Shown here in pieces: positions 8,416-16,018 of a stretch of 40,361 bases of DNA (position 1 is the stretch's first letter; each line of letters opens with the position of its first letter). The translations under genes were made by a program, and so were the position numbers. The notes under the pieces are model-generated. The model saw only the letters and a list, made by a program, of their open reading frames with translations. It was not told where the DNA came from and searched no databases. The stretch comes from Euryarchaeota archaeon UBA89 (GTDB lineage: Archaea; Thermoplasmatota; Poseidoniia; Poseidoniales; Thalassarchaeaceae): NCBI GenBank assembly GCA_002495525.1, contig DAFS01000058.1:1-40361 (forward strand), given 5' to 3'.

Positions 8416-8892
8416 ATGAATTACTGGCTAATGAAGAGTGAACCTCATGTATACCCATGGGAAAAACTAGTTGAAGACAAAAGCACACATTGGGATGGAG
8501 TAAGAAATTACCAAGCAAGAAATATGATGAGAGATGATATGAAAATTGGGGACCTGGTTTTTTTCTATCACTCTAACTTTAAGCCACCACACATTGCTGG
8601 AGTTGCAAGAATTTGTAAAGAAGGATACCCCGATTTCACCGCTCAAGATCCAAAATCTCATTATTATGATGAAAAAGCAACTCCAGAAAACCCAAGATGG
8701 ATGATGGTAGATATTGAACCAATAATTGCTTTACAAAAAAATGTGTCTCTACAAGAAATGAGAGATAATCCTACACTCGAGGGAATGAAATTACTCATGA
8801 AAGGTTCAAGACTTTCTGTACAACCAGTATCTGAAATTCATTTTGATATAATATGCAAAATGGGTGGATTAAGTGAAATTCCACATGAATGA
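8416..8892 (+). CDS. EVE domain protein
   Basis: A 158-residue protein consisting almost wholly of an EVE domain, a PUA-like fold that recognises modified bases. Diagnostic segments are MNYWLMKSEPHVYPWEKL at the N-terminus, HWDGVRNYQARNMMRDDMK, GDLVFFYHSN and the late GSRLSVQPVSEIHFD. This is close in pattern to the human thymocyte nuclear protein 1 (THYN1) and its bacterial homologues. The ligand is not known for most microbial members; binding of modified cytosines in DNA or of modified RNA has been proposed for the family. It lies 36 bases after the RND exporter and may be cotranscribed, though no functional link is evident. The SRP RNA gene converges on its 3' side. No modification or restriction gene is present in the window. 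Confidence 0.88.
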   Translation: MNYWLMKSEPHVYPWEKLVEDKSTHWDGVRNYQARNMMRDDMKIGDLVFFYHSNFKPPHIAGVARICKEGYPDFTAQDPKSHYYDEKATPENPRWMMVDIEPIIALQKNVSLQEMRDNPTLEGMKLLMKGSRLSVQPVSEIHFDIICKMGGLSEIPHE

Positions 8893-8929
8893 AATTATTG
8901 GGCATGTCTTCGGTGGACGTTCGTCATCA

Positions 8930-8947
8930 TCAATGAATATTCATTGA
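8930..8947. repeat. 18-base perfect palindrome at the 3' side of the SRP RNA gene
   Basis: TCAATGAATATTCATTGA is a perfect palindrome between the EVE gene stop (8892) and the SRP RNA. Read on the minus strand it directly follows a small hairpin, TTGAG-GAA-CTCAA, at the expected 3' end of the RNA. Likely role: transcript end or RNA 3' processing for the SRP RNA, the EVE mRNA, or both. It could also be a protein-binding site. Confidence 0.55.
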
Positions 8948-9212
8948 GTTCCTCAACTCCGCTATTCCAAGGCATCCAGCATCCCCGGTCGGGCTGCTCG
9001 CTTCCGCGCCTGACCTGGTTCCCGGGTATAAGGTACTTCGAATTTCCCTCCGGAAATCCGTTATGCCAACCTGCATCTCTTGGAGGCGAAGTGTCGCTGT
9101 CACCCAATGGGTCATCGATGCTTCGTTTACGCCGCCCTCAGACTTCGGGTCACCATTATTGACGATTTGTGAATAATAGAGCACGTCAACACTCCCCCTA
9201 GCCCATCTATCC
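8948..9212 (-). ncRNA. ffs: Archaeal 7S signal recognition particle RNA
   Basis: The minus strand carries the conserved SRP domain IV: GGTCAGGCGCGGAAGCGAGC then AGCC, with a CGC-GGAA-GCG apical stem and the asymmetric loop that binds SRP54. Upstream (5' in the RNA) is an Alu-like part: GGGCTAGGGGGAG, a small helix GAGTG/TGCTC, a second helix ATTATT/AATAAT, then GACCCGAAGTCTGAGGGCGG, resembling known archaeal SRP RNAs. Helix 5 pairs can be traced: TCTGAGG with CCTTGGA, GGCGT with ATGCC and AGCATC with GATGCT. GC content is far above the surroundings, as expected of a structured RNA. Both ends are approximate (within roughly 10-20 bases). The RNA works with SRP54 and SRP19 in targeting ribosomes to the membrane; those protein genes are not in this window. 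Confidence 0.88.
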
Positions 9213-9254
9213 GTAATTGCTGACCCATTTTAATGAAACCCTAAAATGATGTAT
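9213..9254 (-). promoter_or_regulatory. Probable SRP RNA promoter region
   Basis: The bases 5' of the SRP RNA on the minus strand are AT-rich, with TTTATACAT at about 9250-9258 (just overlapping the adjoining palindrome) and TTCATTAAAATGG near 9225-9237. Either could be a TATA element for this RNA. The stretch lies between the RNA and the end of the ccmE-like gene. No transcription start can be set from sequence alone. Confidence 0.35.
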
Positions 9255-9276
9255 AAATTTCATTTAAATGAAATTT
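9255..9276. terminator. 22-base perfect palindrome directly after the ccmE stop codon
   Basis: A perfect palindrome with core CATTTAAATG flanked by AAATTT on both sides. It starts at the base next to the ccmE stop codon (minus strand) and lies just before the SRP RNA promoter region. Its position suggests a transcript-end hairpin or a boundary that insulates the SRP RNA gene from ccmE transcription. A dimeric protein-binding site is the other possibility. Confidence 0.5.
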
Positions 9277-9666
9277 TTATTCTGCAGAATATTTTGAAGG
9301 ACAACCTGTTTGTATTGAGTTTGCAAAAATTATCCATTTACCGTCAATATTTTCAAGATCTCCCTTAACTGCAATCATATATCCTTCACCAAAACCATCC
9401 GGTAAAGCTACAGAAGAAATATCGACAAATAACTGTGCATTTTCATCTGTACCCGCTAGAATGAAAGTCTTTGATTCATCGTCAACCGAACCTTCCAAGA
9501 CTGTACCTCTGAGATGAATTTCATCAGATATAAAATCTTCAGGAGTCTCTATCACTTCATCTACAGTGTATTGGACTTCAGGGTCCACACTGATTAACAT
9601 CAAAGAGATTAATGCGAACAACCCCAAACCTACTACAACGAGTCTCTTACCTCTAGTTGTAGCCAT
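9277..9666 (-). CDS. ccmE: CcmE-like cytochrome c heme chaperone, Cys-type (CxxxY)
   Basis: A 129-residue membrane-anchored protein with a positively charged N-terminus, one transmembrane segment (about 9-26) and an OB-fold domain. The OB domain shows DEIHLRGTVLEGSV, FILAGTDENAQLFVDIS and YMIAVKGDLENIDGKWIIFANSIQT. This layout matches CcmE, which holds heme covalently and passes it to apocytochrome c outside the membrane. Bacterial CcmE uses HxxxY; here the equivalent position is Cys122-Pro-Ser-Lys-Tyr126, the CxxxY form known from archaea and some sulfate reducers (system I*). The protein ends four residues after CxxxY, without the extended flexible tail of the E. coli protein. Other Ccm genes are not in the window. 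It is on the same strand as pyrD, 39 bases downstream, and is followed by a palindrome. Confidence 0.8.
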   Translation of the reverse strand: MATTRGKRLVVVGLGLFALISLMLISVDPEVQYTVDEVIETPEDFISDEIHLRGTVLEGSVDDESKTFILAGTDENAQLFVDISSVALPDGFGEGYMIAVKGDLENIDGKWIIFANSIQTGCPSKYSAE

Positions 9667-9705
9667 ATACGTTCCAATAGAAAAACACTCATGAGGTTTG
9701 TGTTC

Positions 9706-10809
9706 TCAAGTGTGTTTGGAACCAACTGCTTCAGCAATATTAGAAAAATTATTTTCTCGGACTTTGACTTTGAGTCCTTTGATTATTTTAGAAACAACCG
9801 AGGGCCCATTGAAAACTAATGCAGAATATAATTGAATTAAAGATGCGCCGGAAATTATCATATCCCAAGCAGATTCAACAGAATCTATCCCACCCACTCC
9901 TATTATTGGTACTTTAGAATCCGTATAATCGTAGAGTAAATGAACCACTTCCAAGGACCTTTTTCTTAATGGACGCCCAGAAAGCCCTCCTGTTTGGGCA
10001 AAAGCAGATCTTGATTGAGAATTTCTTGGAACATATCGAGAAACAGTAGTATTTGTTGCTACGAAACCATCAACTTTACAATTTACAGCAACTTCTGCTG
10101 AACTAATTAAATCATCATCACTCATATCTGGTGAGAACTTCAACAATAGTGGCTTGTGGTTTCCTTTTTTATCTCTAATACCATTACATGAATTTAAAAC
10201 ACTCGCTAAATGGTCGGCTTCTTGCAATTCTCGTAGACCGGGAGTATTTGGAGAAGATACGTTCAATACAAATAAGTCTGAATAGTCCCAAAGAATATCG
10301 AGTGTGGAAGAATAATCCCCTGGTGCATCCTCATTTGAGACTTTTTTTGATCTTCCAATATTTGCAGCTACGGGGTTATCGGGCCATAAACCGATTGATT
10401 TTCTATCGATTAAATTTTCTCTGACGGCTAAAGCACCTGGATTGTTGAAACCCATCCTGTTAATCAAAGCATTTTCTTTGTTCGCTCTAAACATTCTTGG
10501 TTTAGGGTTTCCGTCTTGTGGAAATCTAGTTATCCCTCCATATTCAATCCATGAAAATCCTAGAGACGGCCAACCCGATAGTGCCTGAGCTTTTTTATCA
10601 AAACCTGCTGCAATACCCAATGGATGATTAAAGGATAAACCAAATACATTAGTGGGTAATTCAGGTGCTTGATATAGAGTTCTGAGAAGTTTTCTACCTA
10701 GCGAGCTTCTCTCTAATCTTGCTAAAGAAGATAACCCGAGTCCATGAGCTCTTTCTGAATCAATTAGGCCCAGCATTGGCCTACCAAACATTCGATATGG
10801 CACTCCCAT
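9706..10809 (-). CDS. pyrD: Dihydroorotate dehydrogenase, quinone-type (class 2)
   Basis: A 367-residue FMN enzyme of pyrimidine synthesis that oxidises dihydroorotate to orotate. Family segments are GIAAGFDKKAQALSGWP, GNPKPRMFRANKENALINR and MGFNNPGA. The catalytic-base loop NVSSPNTPGLRELQ (about 183-196) has Ser, as in class 2 enzymes that pass electrons to membrane quinone; class 1 enzymes have Cys. The N-terminal extension MFGRPMLGLIDSERAHGL matches the class 2 membrane-contact helix. A quinone acceptor fits with the menaquinone gene mqnC later in the window. The start could be 10809 or the ATG six codons later. It is divergent from, and nearly touches, the unknown plus-strand gene, and ccmE follows it. 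Confidence 0.94.
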   Translation of the reverse strand: MGVPYRMFGRPMLGLIDSERAHGLGLSSLARLERSSLGRKLLRTLYQAPELPTNVFGLSFNHPLGIAAGFDKKAQALSGWPSLGFSWIEYGGITRFPQDGNPKPRMFRANKENALINRMGFNNPGALAVRENLIDRKSIGLWPDNPVAANIGRSKKVSNEDAPGDYSSTLDILWDYSDLFVLNVSSPNTPGLRELQEADHLASVLNSCNGIRDKKGNHKPLLLKFSPDMSDDDLISSAEVAVNCKVDGFVATNTTVSRYVPRNSQSRSAFAQTGGLSGRPLRKRSLEVVHLLYDYTDSKVPIIGVGGIDSVESAWDMIISGASLIQLYSALVFNGPSVVSKIIKGLKVKVRENNFSNIAEAVGSKHT

Positions 10810-10861
10810 GATAATGCCGGTGAACCGACACTCTTCAAGCGTTACGCACCATCCGGGAGGT

Positions 10862-11269
10862 ATGAGTAGTTCTAGCGGGGATGCAGCAATCTCTGAATTA
10901 GCAAGAAGAATACTGAGATCTAGTGGTGTGAAAATTATCCATGATGGTGAATTAATAGAAGAAATCGAATCTCTTGCTGGAGAATTATCTGATAAAGCTC
11001 CTAAAATAATTTTTGGAATCGAATCACAAATTTCAGATTCAGAAGATATTTTCTTTATGAATACAAATTCAGCAAATGGAATAATATCTCAGAACCCACC
11101 TGTTTCGTTAGAAGTTGTCTGGATTAAAGGTGGAAATGAAAAATGGGAATGCCTACAAAAGAAAATTGTAGAACTAGGTAGAGCAGGATATCCAGGTTGC
11201 ATTGGATGCGCAGGTCCAGCCGCATCGGAACCATGGGATGAGGCTTTTTCCAGAGAACAAAATATCTAG
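10862..11269 (+). CDS. Unknown protein with C-terminal GCIGCAGP motif
   Basis: I do not recognise this protein. From the ATG at 10862 it has 135 residues: a short Ser-rich start, an alpha/beta-looking middle (LARRILRSSGVKIIHDGEL, KAPKIIFGIESQI, PVSLEVVWIKGG) and a tail GYPGCIGCAGPAASEPWDEA. The tail has two Cys spaced by two residues followed by Gly-Pro, which could bind metal or be modified. An in-frame ATG at 10808 would add 18 residues but would start inside the pyrD start codon on the other strand; the later ATG directly follows GGGAGGT, too close for a normal ribosome site. The start is therefore uncertain. No signal peptide or membrane segment is visible. It precedes topA on the same strand by about 130 bases. 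Confidence 0.6.
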   Translation: MSSSSGDAAISELARRILRSSGVKIIHDGELIEEIESLAGELSDKAPKIIFGIESQISDSEDIFFMNTNSANGIISQNPPVSLEVVWIKGGNEKWECLQKKIVELGRAGYPGCIGCAGPAASEPWDEAFSREQNI

Positions 11270-11276
11270 TCCACCT

Positions 11277-11300
11277 CGCGCGACCGTGTGCGCGCGCGCC
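11277..11300. repeat. CG-alternating tract and hairpin upstream of topA
   Basis: Within an AT-rich genome this short patch is almost pure alternating pyrimidine-purine: CGTGTGCGCGCGCGC at 11285-11299, preceded by TCGCGCGA at 11276-11283. CGCGCG at 11277-11282 can pair with CGCGCG at 11291-11296 around an eight-base loop. The tract is of the kind that adopts Z-DNA under negative supercoiling. It could equally be a transcript-end hairpin for the gene ending at 11269. It lies between that gene and topoisomerase I. Confidence 0.5.
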
Positions 11301-11399
11301 TTGTATCAAACTTACCTGACTCAAGTTTATACAGGTTGTATTCTGCGGTCAATTATAATGGTCGATGGAAGCTTATTGACTAAGTGATGGTTGAAAAAT
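11301..11399 (+). promoter_or_regulatory. topA upstream region
   Basis: Contains AATTATAATG at 11351-11360, a candidate TATA element about 40-50 bases before the topA ATG. Upstream of it are nested inverted repeats, AAACTT/AAGTTT and ACCTG/CAGGT, between about 11308 and 11336. No strong ribosome site precedes either possible start. Confidence 0.35.
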
Positions 11400-13658
11400 A
11401 TGAAACTGATGATTCTCGAGTCTGGTGCTAAGGCGAAGACTGTGAAGAAATATTTGGGGAAAGGATGGATTGTTCACGCATGTGGTGGACATGTCCAAGA
11501 TTTACCATCAAAAGGTAGTAAAGGTTCATCTAAATCTATGTGGAAGTCGGAAAAAGATGTTCTTCCTGATCCCCCATGGGGTTGGACATCTGGAGCCGAA
11601 AAGAAAATTAAAGATATGATTAAAAAGGCTAAAAAATCAAATGTCGATGAAGTATTTATTGCTACAGACCCAGATAGAGAAGGAGAATTTATCGCTTGGA
11701 GACTAAGTATTATTTTTGCAGATTTTGAATCTCAAAAGAGAGTTACGTTTAACGAAATTACAGAAAAATCTGTTAATGATGCTATTAATGAAGCAAGAGA
11801 AATTGATACTGCTCTTGTGGATTCTGCTAAAGTAAGGAGATTTATGGACAGGTTGGTCGGATTCGAATGTTCTAGATTCTCAAGATCATGGAAATTAGCA
11901 TCTATGGGTAGAGTCCAAACACCGACTCTAGGTTTCATAGTAGAAAGAGAATTATTGCGTGAAAAACATGTACCAATTAATTATCATAGTGTTAATTTTA
12001 ATTCAGATAATGTTAATTTCAAAATAAGATTCCATGAGAAAAATGACCCAGAAGCATGGTTTGACGATGATCGAAAACATTTTCCAGGTAGAACATTTGA
12101 TGGTGAACTAGCTAATCGTTCTGTCGAGATTCTTAATCAGAACAAATCTATAGAAATTGTTACTGTTAAAGAAGGGAAGAGTAATAGAAGCCCAAAACCA
12201 CCTTTTACTACAGATACAATGTTACAAGCAGCGAGTTCGACTTTGGGGTGGTCTGTTTCTAAGACTAGTTCAGTTGCTGGAGAATTATACAATTCGGGTC
12301 ATGTGACATATATTAGAACGGATTCTACAAGAACAAATAAGGATGCAAGGGATACTGTGAAAGAACTAATCAAAAATAAATTCGGTGAAGAATTTTTAGG
12401 AGAGGGTGTTCTCGGACCAGATGCTAAAAAGGGAAGTAACAACGTTCAAGATGCACACGAGGCAATCAGACCAACAAGACCTGAAATTAATCAACTAACA
12501 GATGAAAACAAAGATGATTTGAAAACTTTGTACAAATTAATTTGGTCCAGATTTGCAGGTAGTCAGATGTCTAATTCTATACGTGAAACAAGAAGAATTG
12601 AGGCTAGAACCAATAATTTAGATAAGAAAATTACAGGAACTGCGTCTTGGAGGACACATGCAGGATGGGAGGCTGTGTACAAAGATTACCAAAAAGATGT
12701 AATTGAGAAACCACCTTCTTCAAAACTGGAAATTGGTTCGAAATGGGATATTATTTGCGATTCAGAAAGCCCAGAACTTGTTAGTGATGAAACTAAACCA
12801 CCCAGAAGATTTTCTGAAAGTTCAATTGTACAGCAAATGAAAAAAGTTGGAATAGGTAGACCATCTACATATGTTTCGACTATTCAAACATTGAACAAGA
12901 GAAAATATGTTGAAAATAATAGTGGCTCATTAATTCCCACGGATGCTGGGAGAACTATGTGGTTAGAAGTTGTACCATTTTACAATGAACAAGAAAATCA
13001 AGGACTGTTTAATAGTGAATTCACAGCTAAAATGGAATCAAATCTAGATACAATAGAAGATAGTACTCAATCTGCACCTAAAATATGGCATGATTTCATA
13101 GAAAATTTTGAAAGAATGAATGATAATGCTAAAACAAAGAAGAGAAGTGTTCCCTCAAAAAGACAAATTGAGTTATTAGATAATTTAATCAAAAATATGA
13201 AAGAAAATGAAATAGTAAGTTACCTTAATGGAAAAAATCCTCACGAATTAACCGGGGATGAAATGAGAGAAACATTGGATTTAATCATAAAAGAAGGAGG
13301 GGACTTTCCAGCCAGTGATAAACAAATTAATTTAATAGTTAAATTATCAGATCAATTAGGGTATGAATTGAAGGATGTATGTAAAATTGCAGATGTGGAT
13401 GACATAAACAATCTTACAGGAGGAAAGGATGGGACTGCAAGTAAAATTATTGATAAATTAATTTCTGAAAGTCAATTATTACCTGCAACAGAATCACAAG
13501 TTAAATTAATTAATAAAATTGCAACTAGAGAGGAAGTACCTGTTAGTGATATCCTCTCTATTGCCAATATTGTATCCATTGAAGAGTTGACAAAAAAAGA
13601 TGCCAGTAAAATAATAGATACCGTAATGAAGAAAAATAAAAAATCTCGTAAGAAATGA
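11400..13658 (+). CDS. topA: DNA topoisomerase I (type IA) with C-terminal helical repeats
   Basis: A 752-residue type IA topoisomerase that relaxes negative supercoils by cutting one strand. The Toprim domain begins KLMILESGAKAKTVKKYL and contains the acidic metal motif DPDREGEF (about 90-97). The active-site Tyr is in HVTYIRTDSTR (about 304), and GRVQTPTLGFIVERE and GIGRPSTYVSTI are conserved. The usual C-terminal Cys4 zinc ribbons are absent. Instead residues about 585-745 hold three related segments of about 50 residues, beginning PSKRQIELLDNL, PASDKQINLIVKL and PATESQVKLINKI; the last two end in ASKIID motifs. Such modules occur at the ends of some DNA-processing proteins and may replace the zinc ribbons in DNA binding. 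I chose ATG 11400 over the in-frame TTG at 11391 because the Toprim strand starts right there. Confidence 0.93.
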   Translation: MKLMILESGAKAKTVKKYLGKGWIVHACGGHVQDLPSKGSKGSSKSMWKSEKDVLPDPPWGWTSGAEKKIKDMIKKAKKSNVDEVFIATDPDREGEFIAWRLSIIFADFESQKRVTFNEITEKSVNDAINEAREIDTALVDSAKVRRFMDRLVGFECSRFSRSWKLASMGRVQTPTLGFIVERELLREKHVPINYHSVNFNSDNVNFKIRFHEKNDPEAWFDDDRKHFPGRTFDGELANRSVEILNQNKSIEIVTVKEGKSNRSPKPPFTTDTMLQAASSTLGWSVSKTSSVAGELYNSGHVTYIRTDSTRTNKDARDTVKELIKNKFGEEFLGEGVLGPDAKKGSNNVQDAHEAIRPTRPEINQLTDENKDDLKTLYKLIWSRFAGSQMSNSIRETRRIEARTNNLDKKITGTASWRTHAGWEAVYKDYQKDVIEKPPSSKLEIGSKWDIICDSESPELVSDETKPPRRFSESSIVQQMKKVGIGRPSTYVSTIQTLNKRKYVENNSGSLIPTDAGRTMWLEVVPFYNEQENQGLFNSEFTAKMESNLDTIEDSTQSAPKIWHDFIENFERMNDNAKTKKRSVPSKRQIELLDNLIKNMKENEIVSYLNGKNPHELTGDEMRETLDLIIKEGGDFPASDKQINLIVKLSDQLGYELKDVCKIADVDDINNLTGGKDGTASKIIDKLISESQLLPATESQVKLINKIATREEVPVSDILSIANIVSIEELTKKDASKIIDTVMKKNKKSRKK

Positions 13659-13704
13659 GATTATAATTAGAAGATATCAATAAGGCACACCTGTTGAATA
13701 AACT

Positions 13705-14913
13705 ATGGATGAGTTCGACTATGATGCAGTCATAGTTGGCGCAGGACCGATTGGCGGCTATCTTGCACAAAAGTTAGCAAAAAATAATCTTAAAATTCTT
13801 ATTCTAGAAGAACATTCGGAAATCGGAAGACCTTTTCAATGTGCGGGATTAGTAAACCCAAAAGCAATGGCATCTGTAGGATTATTAAACACGGTACTTA
13901 CTCCAATTTGGGGTGCTAGGATATACAGCCCTGAAGGAACATTAGTAGAAATTGGTCAGGAAGAGAAAGTAAGGACTTGGTCAGTATGCAGAAAGTTATT
14001 TGATGAAGCAGTGGTAATACAGTCAATTGAATCAGGCGCAGATATTTGGCTTTCTAGTAAACCAGTTAATTTGGAGGTAAATGAAGATAAAGTAGAAATA
14101 GAGATTTTAACACCAACTGGAATTAAGAAATTAACTACAAAGATTGTTTGTGGAGCCGATGGTGCACATTCTTGGGTTAGAAGAACAATGCGTATGGGTA
14201 GGCCTAAAGAAACCATGATTGGAATGCAGATAGAAGTAACAGGGTACAGGGGGAAAAGCGGTAAACTGGATATGTATACTGGAACAGATATTTCACCGGG
14301 ATTTTTCGCCTGGGTAATACCTTCAGGAGATACTGCAAGAGTTGGAGTTTGGAGTCAAACAAAATATATTGGTAAAAGATCATGTGAAGAACTACTTAAT
14401 GAATTGATGAACAATAGTAAGTGGTCATATAAATTCAAAGATTGTAAAGAAGTCGGAAGATTCGTTGGATCTGTTCCTAGTGGGATTTTGAAGAGTACAA
14501 CATCTGCGAGAATAGCTCTTTTTGGAGATGCTGCAGGGATTTGTAAACCAACCACTGGCGGCGGAATAGGCCCTGGATTTGCACATGTAGACCTAGTATT
14601 AGATGACTTCACTGATTTAATTAAAAAAAATCAATTAGATTCAACCAGTTTATCCAAAATTGATAAGAAAATTGATAAAATGAGAAAATCACAATCGAGA
14701 GCTAGGGCATTAAGAGATGCTTTTCTTTCACATTCTACAGATAATGAACTTGAAGAAATTTTCAAGGTTTGGGCTAAACCGGATGTCATAAAAATGATTA
14801 ATGAGGTTGGTGAAATAGAAAACCCTATTCCATTAGGGACGAAAATGCTGAAAGATATTCCAGAGTTTAGAAAACTAGCAGGAAGAGCAATAAAGGCTGT
14901 TTTATGGAGTTAA
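13705..14913 (+). CDS. Geranylgeranyl reductase family FAD enzyme
   Basis: A 402-residue flavoprotein of the digeranylgeranylglycerophospholipid / geranylgeranyl reductase family, which saturates isoprenoid chains of archaeal membrane lipids. The N-terminal FAD fold shows VIVGAGPIGG (residues 9-18). The family signature GRPFQCAGLVNPKA has a Cys at 46. The second FAD contact is VVCGADGAHSWVRR, and the third is GDAAGICKPTTGGG (about 275-288). Homologues act on chlorophyll or quinone side chains, so the substrate could also be the menaquinone tail; membrane lipid is the likely role in an archaeon. It starts 46 bases after topA and is followed four bases later by an unknown membrane protein, suggesting one transcript. 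No Shine-Dalgarno is evident. Confidence 0.88.
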   Translation: MDEFDYDAVIVGAGPIGGYLAQKLAKNNLKILILEEHSEIGRPFQCAGLVNPKAMASVGLLNTVLTPIWGARIYSPEGTLVEIGQEEKVRTWSVCRKLFDEAVVIQSIESGADIWLSSKPVNLEVNEDKVEIEILTPTGIKKLTTKIVCGADGAHSWVRRTMRMGRPKETMIGMQIEVTGYRGKSGKLDMYTGTDISPGFFAWVIPSGDTARVGVWSQTKYIGKRSCEELLNELMNNSKWSYKFKDCKEVGRFVGSVPSGILKSTTSARIALFGDAAGICKPTTGGGIGPGFAHVDLVLDDFTDLIKKNQLDSTSLSKIDKKIDKMRKSQSRARALRDAFLSHSTDNELEEIFKVWAKPDVIKMINEVGEIENPIPLGTKMLKDIPEFRKLAGRAIKAVLWS

Positions 14914-14917
14914 TTAT

Positions 14918-16018
14918 ATGGAAAAATCTGTTCAAAGAATAAGATATCCGCCTTTCGAACATTATGATATGATTCCTGAGGAAATTCCAGTAATTGAGAT
15001 AATACTAGAATCAGAAAATAAACCACCACCACCATTTAAAATAGGAGGAGAAGATGAATGGTTTGTTGAATGGAGAAAAGTTAATGAAAATGATGAAAAA
15101 CTCAAATTATTACCTGGAAATGTATCTAAAGAAACTTTTCCATTTTTAATGCGGACAAGGAATGGTTGGTATATAGATCCTGATCCTTTGCACTATAGAG
15201 CAAGGAGAATGATTGCCCCTGCTGTAATAATATTAATTACAACATTATTTTTGAGAGCAATTACGCCTGTATTTAGAGATATTAATCTCATTAGCCCACT
15301 ATTAGAAATTCTAAATTATTCAATTAGAATAGGAGAATTAGATTACCCACTATTTTTATCTGTAGCATTCCCAATATTCATCTCACCAATGATTTTTAGA
15401 ATGATTGCAAATATGAGAGATATCAAAAGACAGAATAATCTTATTTCTAATCCGATAGAGTCACCAGATATTGAAATAAATAAAGGCGTGAATAAAATTG
15501 ATATTTCAATGGAAAAAATACCAAAAGGACTCGAAATAATTAGAGGAAGAATACAAGTTGGGATCGCAGTTCCTGAAAGAAAAATGATTCTCGATTCTCA
15601 GGGGAAAAAAGAAGGTCAACAGACAATTCCGGGCATGTCTACAGCACTCCCAGCAAGAAGAATTGCCTCTAGCGAAGAATTAGGTACAGGGGTTGGTGAA
15701 TCAATACCTATGAATGTTGCAGACAAAAGAGTAATGATGTTAGAGCCAATGAGAGTATTAGAACCTGGAAAATGGGTAGAATTATCCGAAAAAGGAGATT
15801 TAATTGGAATCACATTAGAGGGACCTGAGGCATTATGGCCAGGTTCGATATATTCAGGACTTATAGCAGTTCACTGGGAATTAATTATCGAGTTTTTGAG
15901 TAATGATGGTACTAAGATGAAATGGGTGAGACCTATTACAATGGATGATTACCATCATAAAATTGAAATCGAAAATCTGCCAGTAAGGAGTGGAAGATTA
16001 GAACTATCTGACTTTTAA
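14918..16018 (+). CDS. Unknown protein with two transmembrane segments
   Basis: I do not recognise the family. The 366-residue protein has an N-terminal soluble part of about 95 residues (Pro/Glu-rich; note FKIGGEDEWFVEWRKV), two hydrophobic helices (about 97-116 and 142-165) that likely form a membrane hairpin, and a long C-terminal soluble domain rich in beta strands. The C-terminal part includes a mobile-looking stretch with Gly, Ser and Pro (about 228-260), then LEPGKWVELSEKGDLIGITLEGPEALWP cut by turns, and it ends with RSGRLELSDF. Both ends would face the same side. It begins only four bases after the reductase gene, with the reductase end supplying a GGAG ribosome site, so the two are probably cotranscribed. 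Its stop overlaps that of convergent mqnC by 4 bases. Confidence 0.75.
   Translation: MEKSVQRIRYPPFEHYDMIPEEIPVIEIILESENKPPPPFKIGGEDEWFVEWRKVNENDEKLKLLPGNVSKETFPFLMRTRNGWYIDPDPLHYRARRMIAPAVIILITTLFLRAITPVFRDINLISPLLEILNYSIRIGELDYPLFLSVAFPIFISPMIFRMIANMRDIKRQNNLISNPIESPDIEINKGVNKIDISMEKIPKGLEIIRGRIQVGIAVPERKMILDSQGKKEGQQTIPGMSTALPARRIASSEELGTGVGESIPMNVADKRVMMLEPMRVLEPGKWVELSEKGDLIGITLEGPEALWPGSIYSGLIAVHWELIIEFLSNDGTKMKWVRPITMDDYHHKIEIENLPVRSGRLELSDF

Noticed and set aside
8895..9184. Several open frames on both strands of the SRP RNA region
   Set aside because: They run through a structured RNA with clear SRP domain IV and have no protein-like features.
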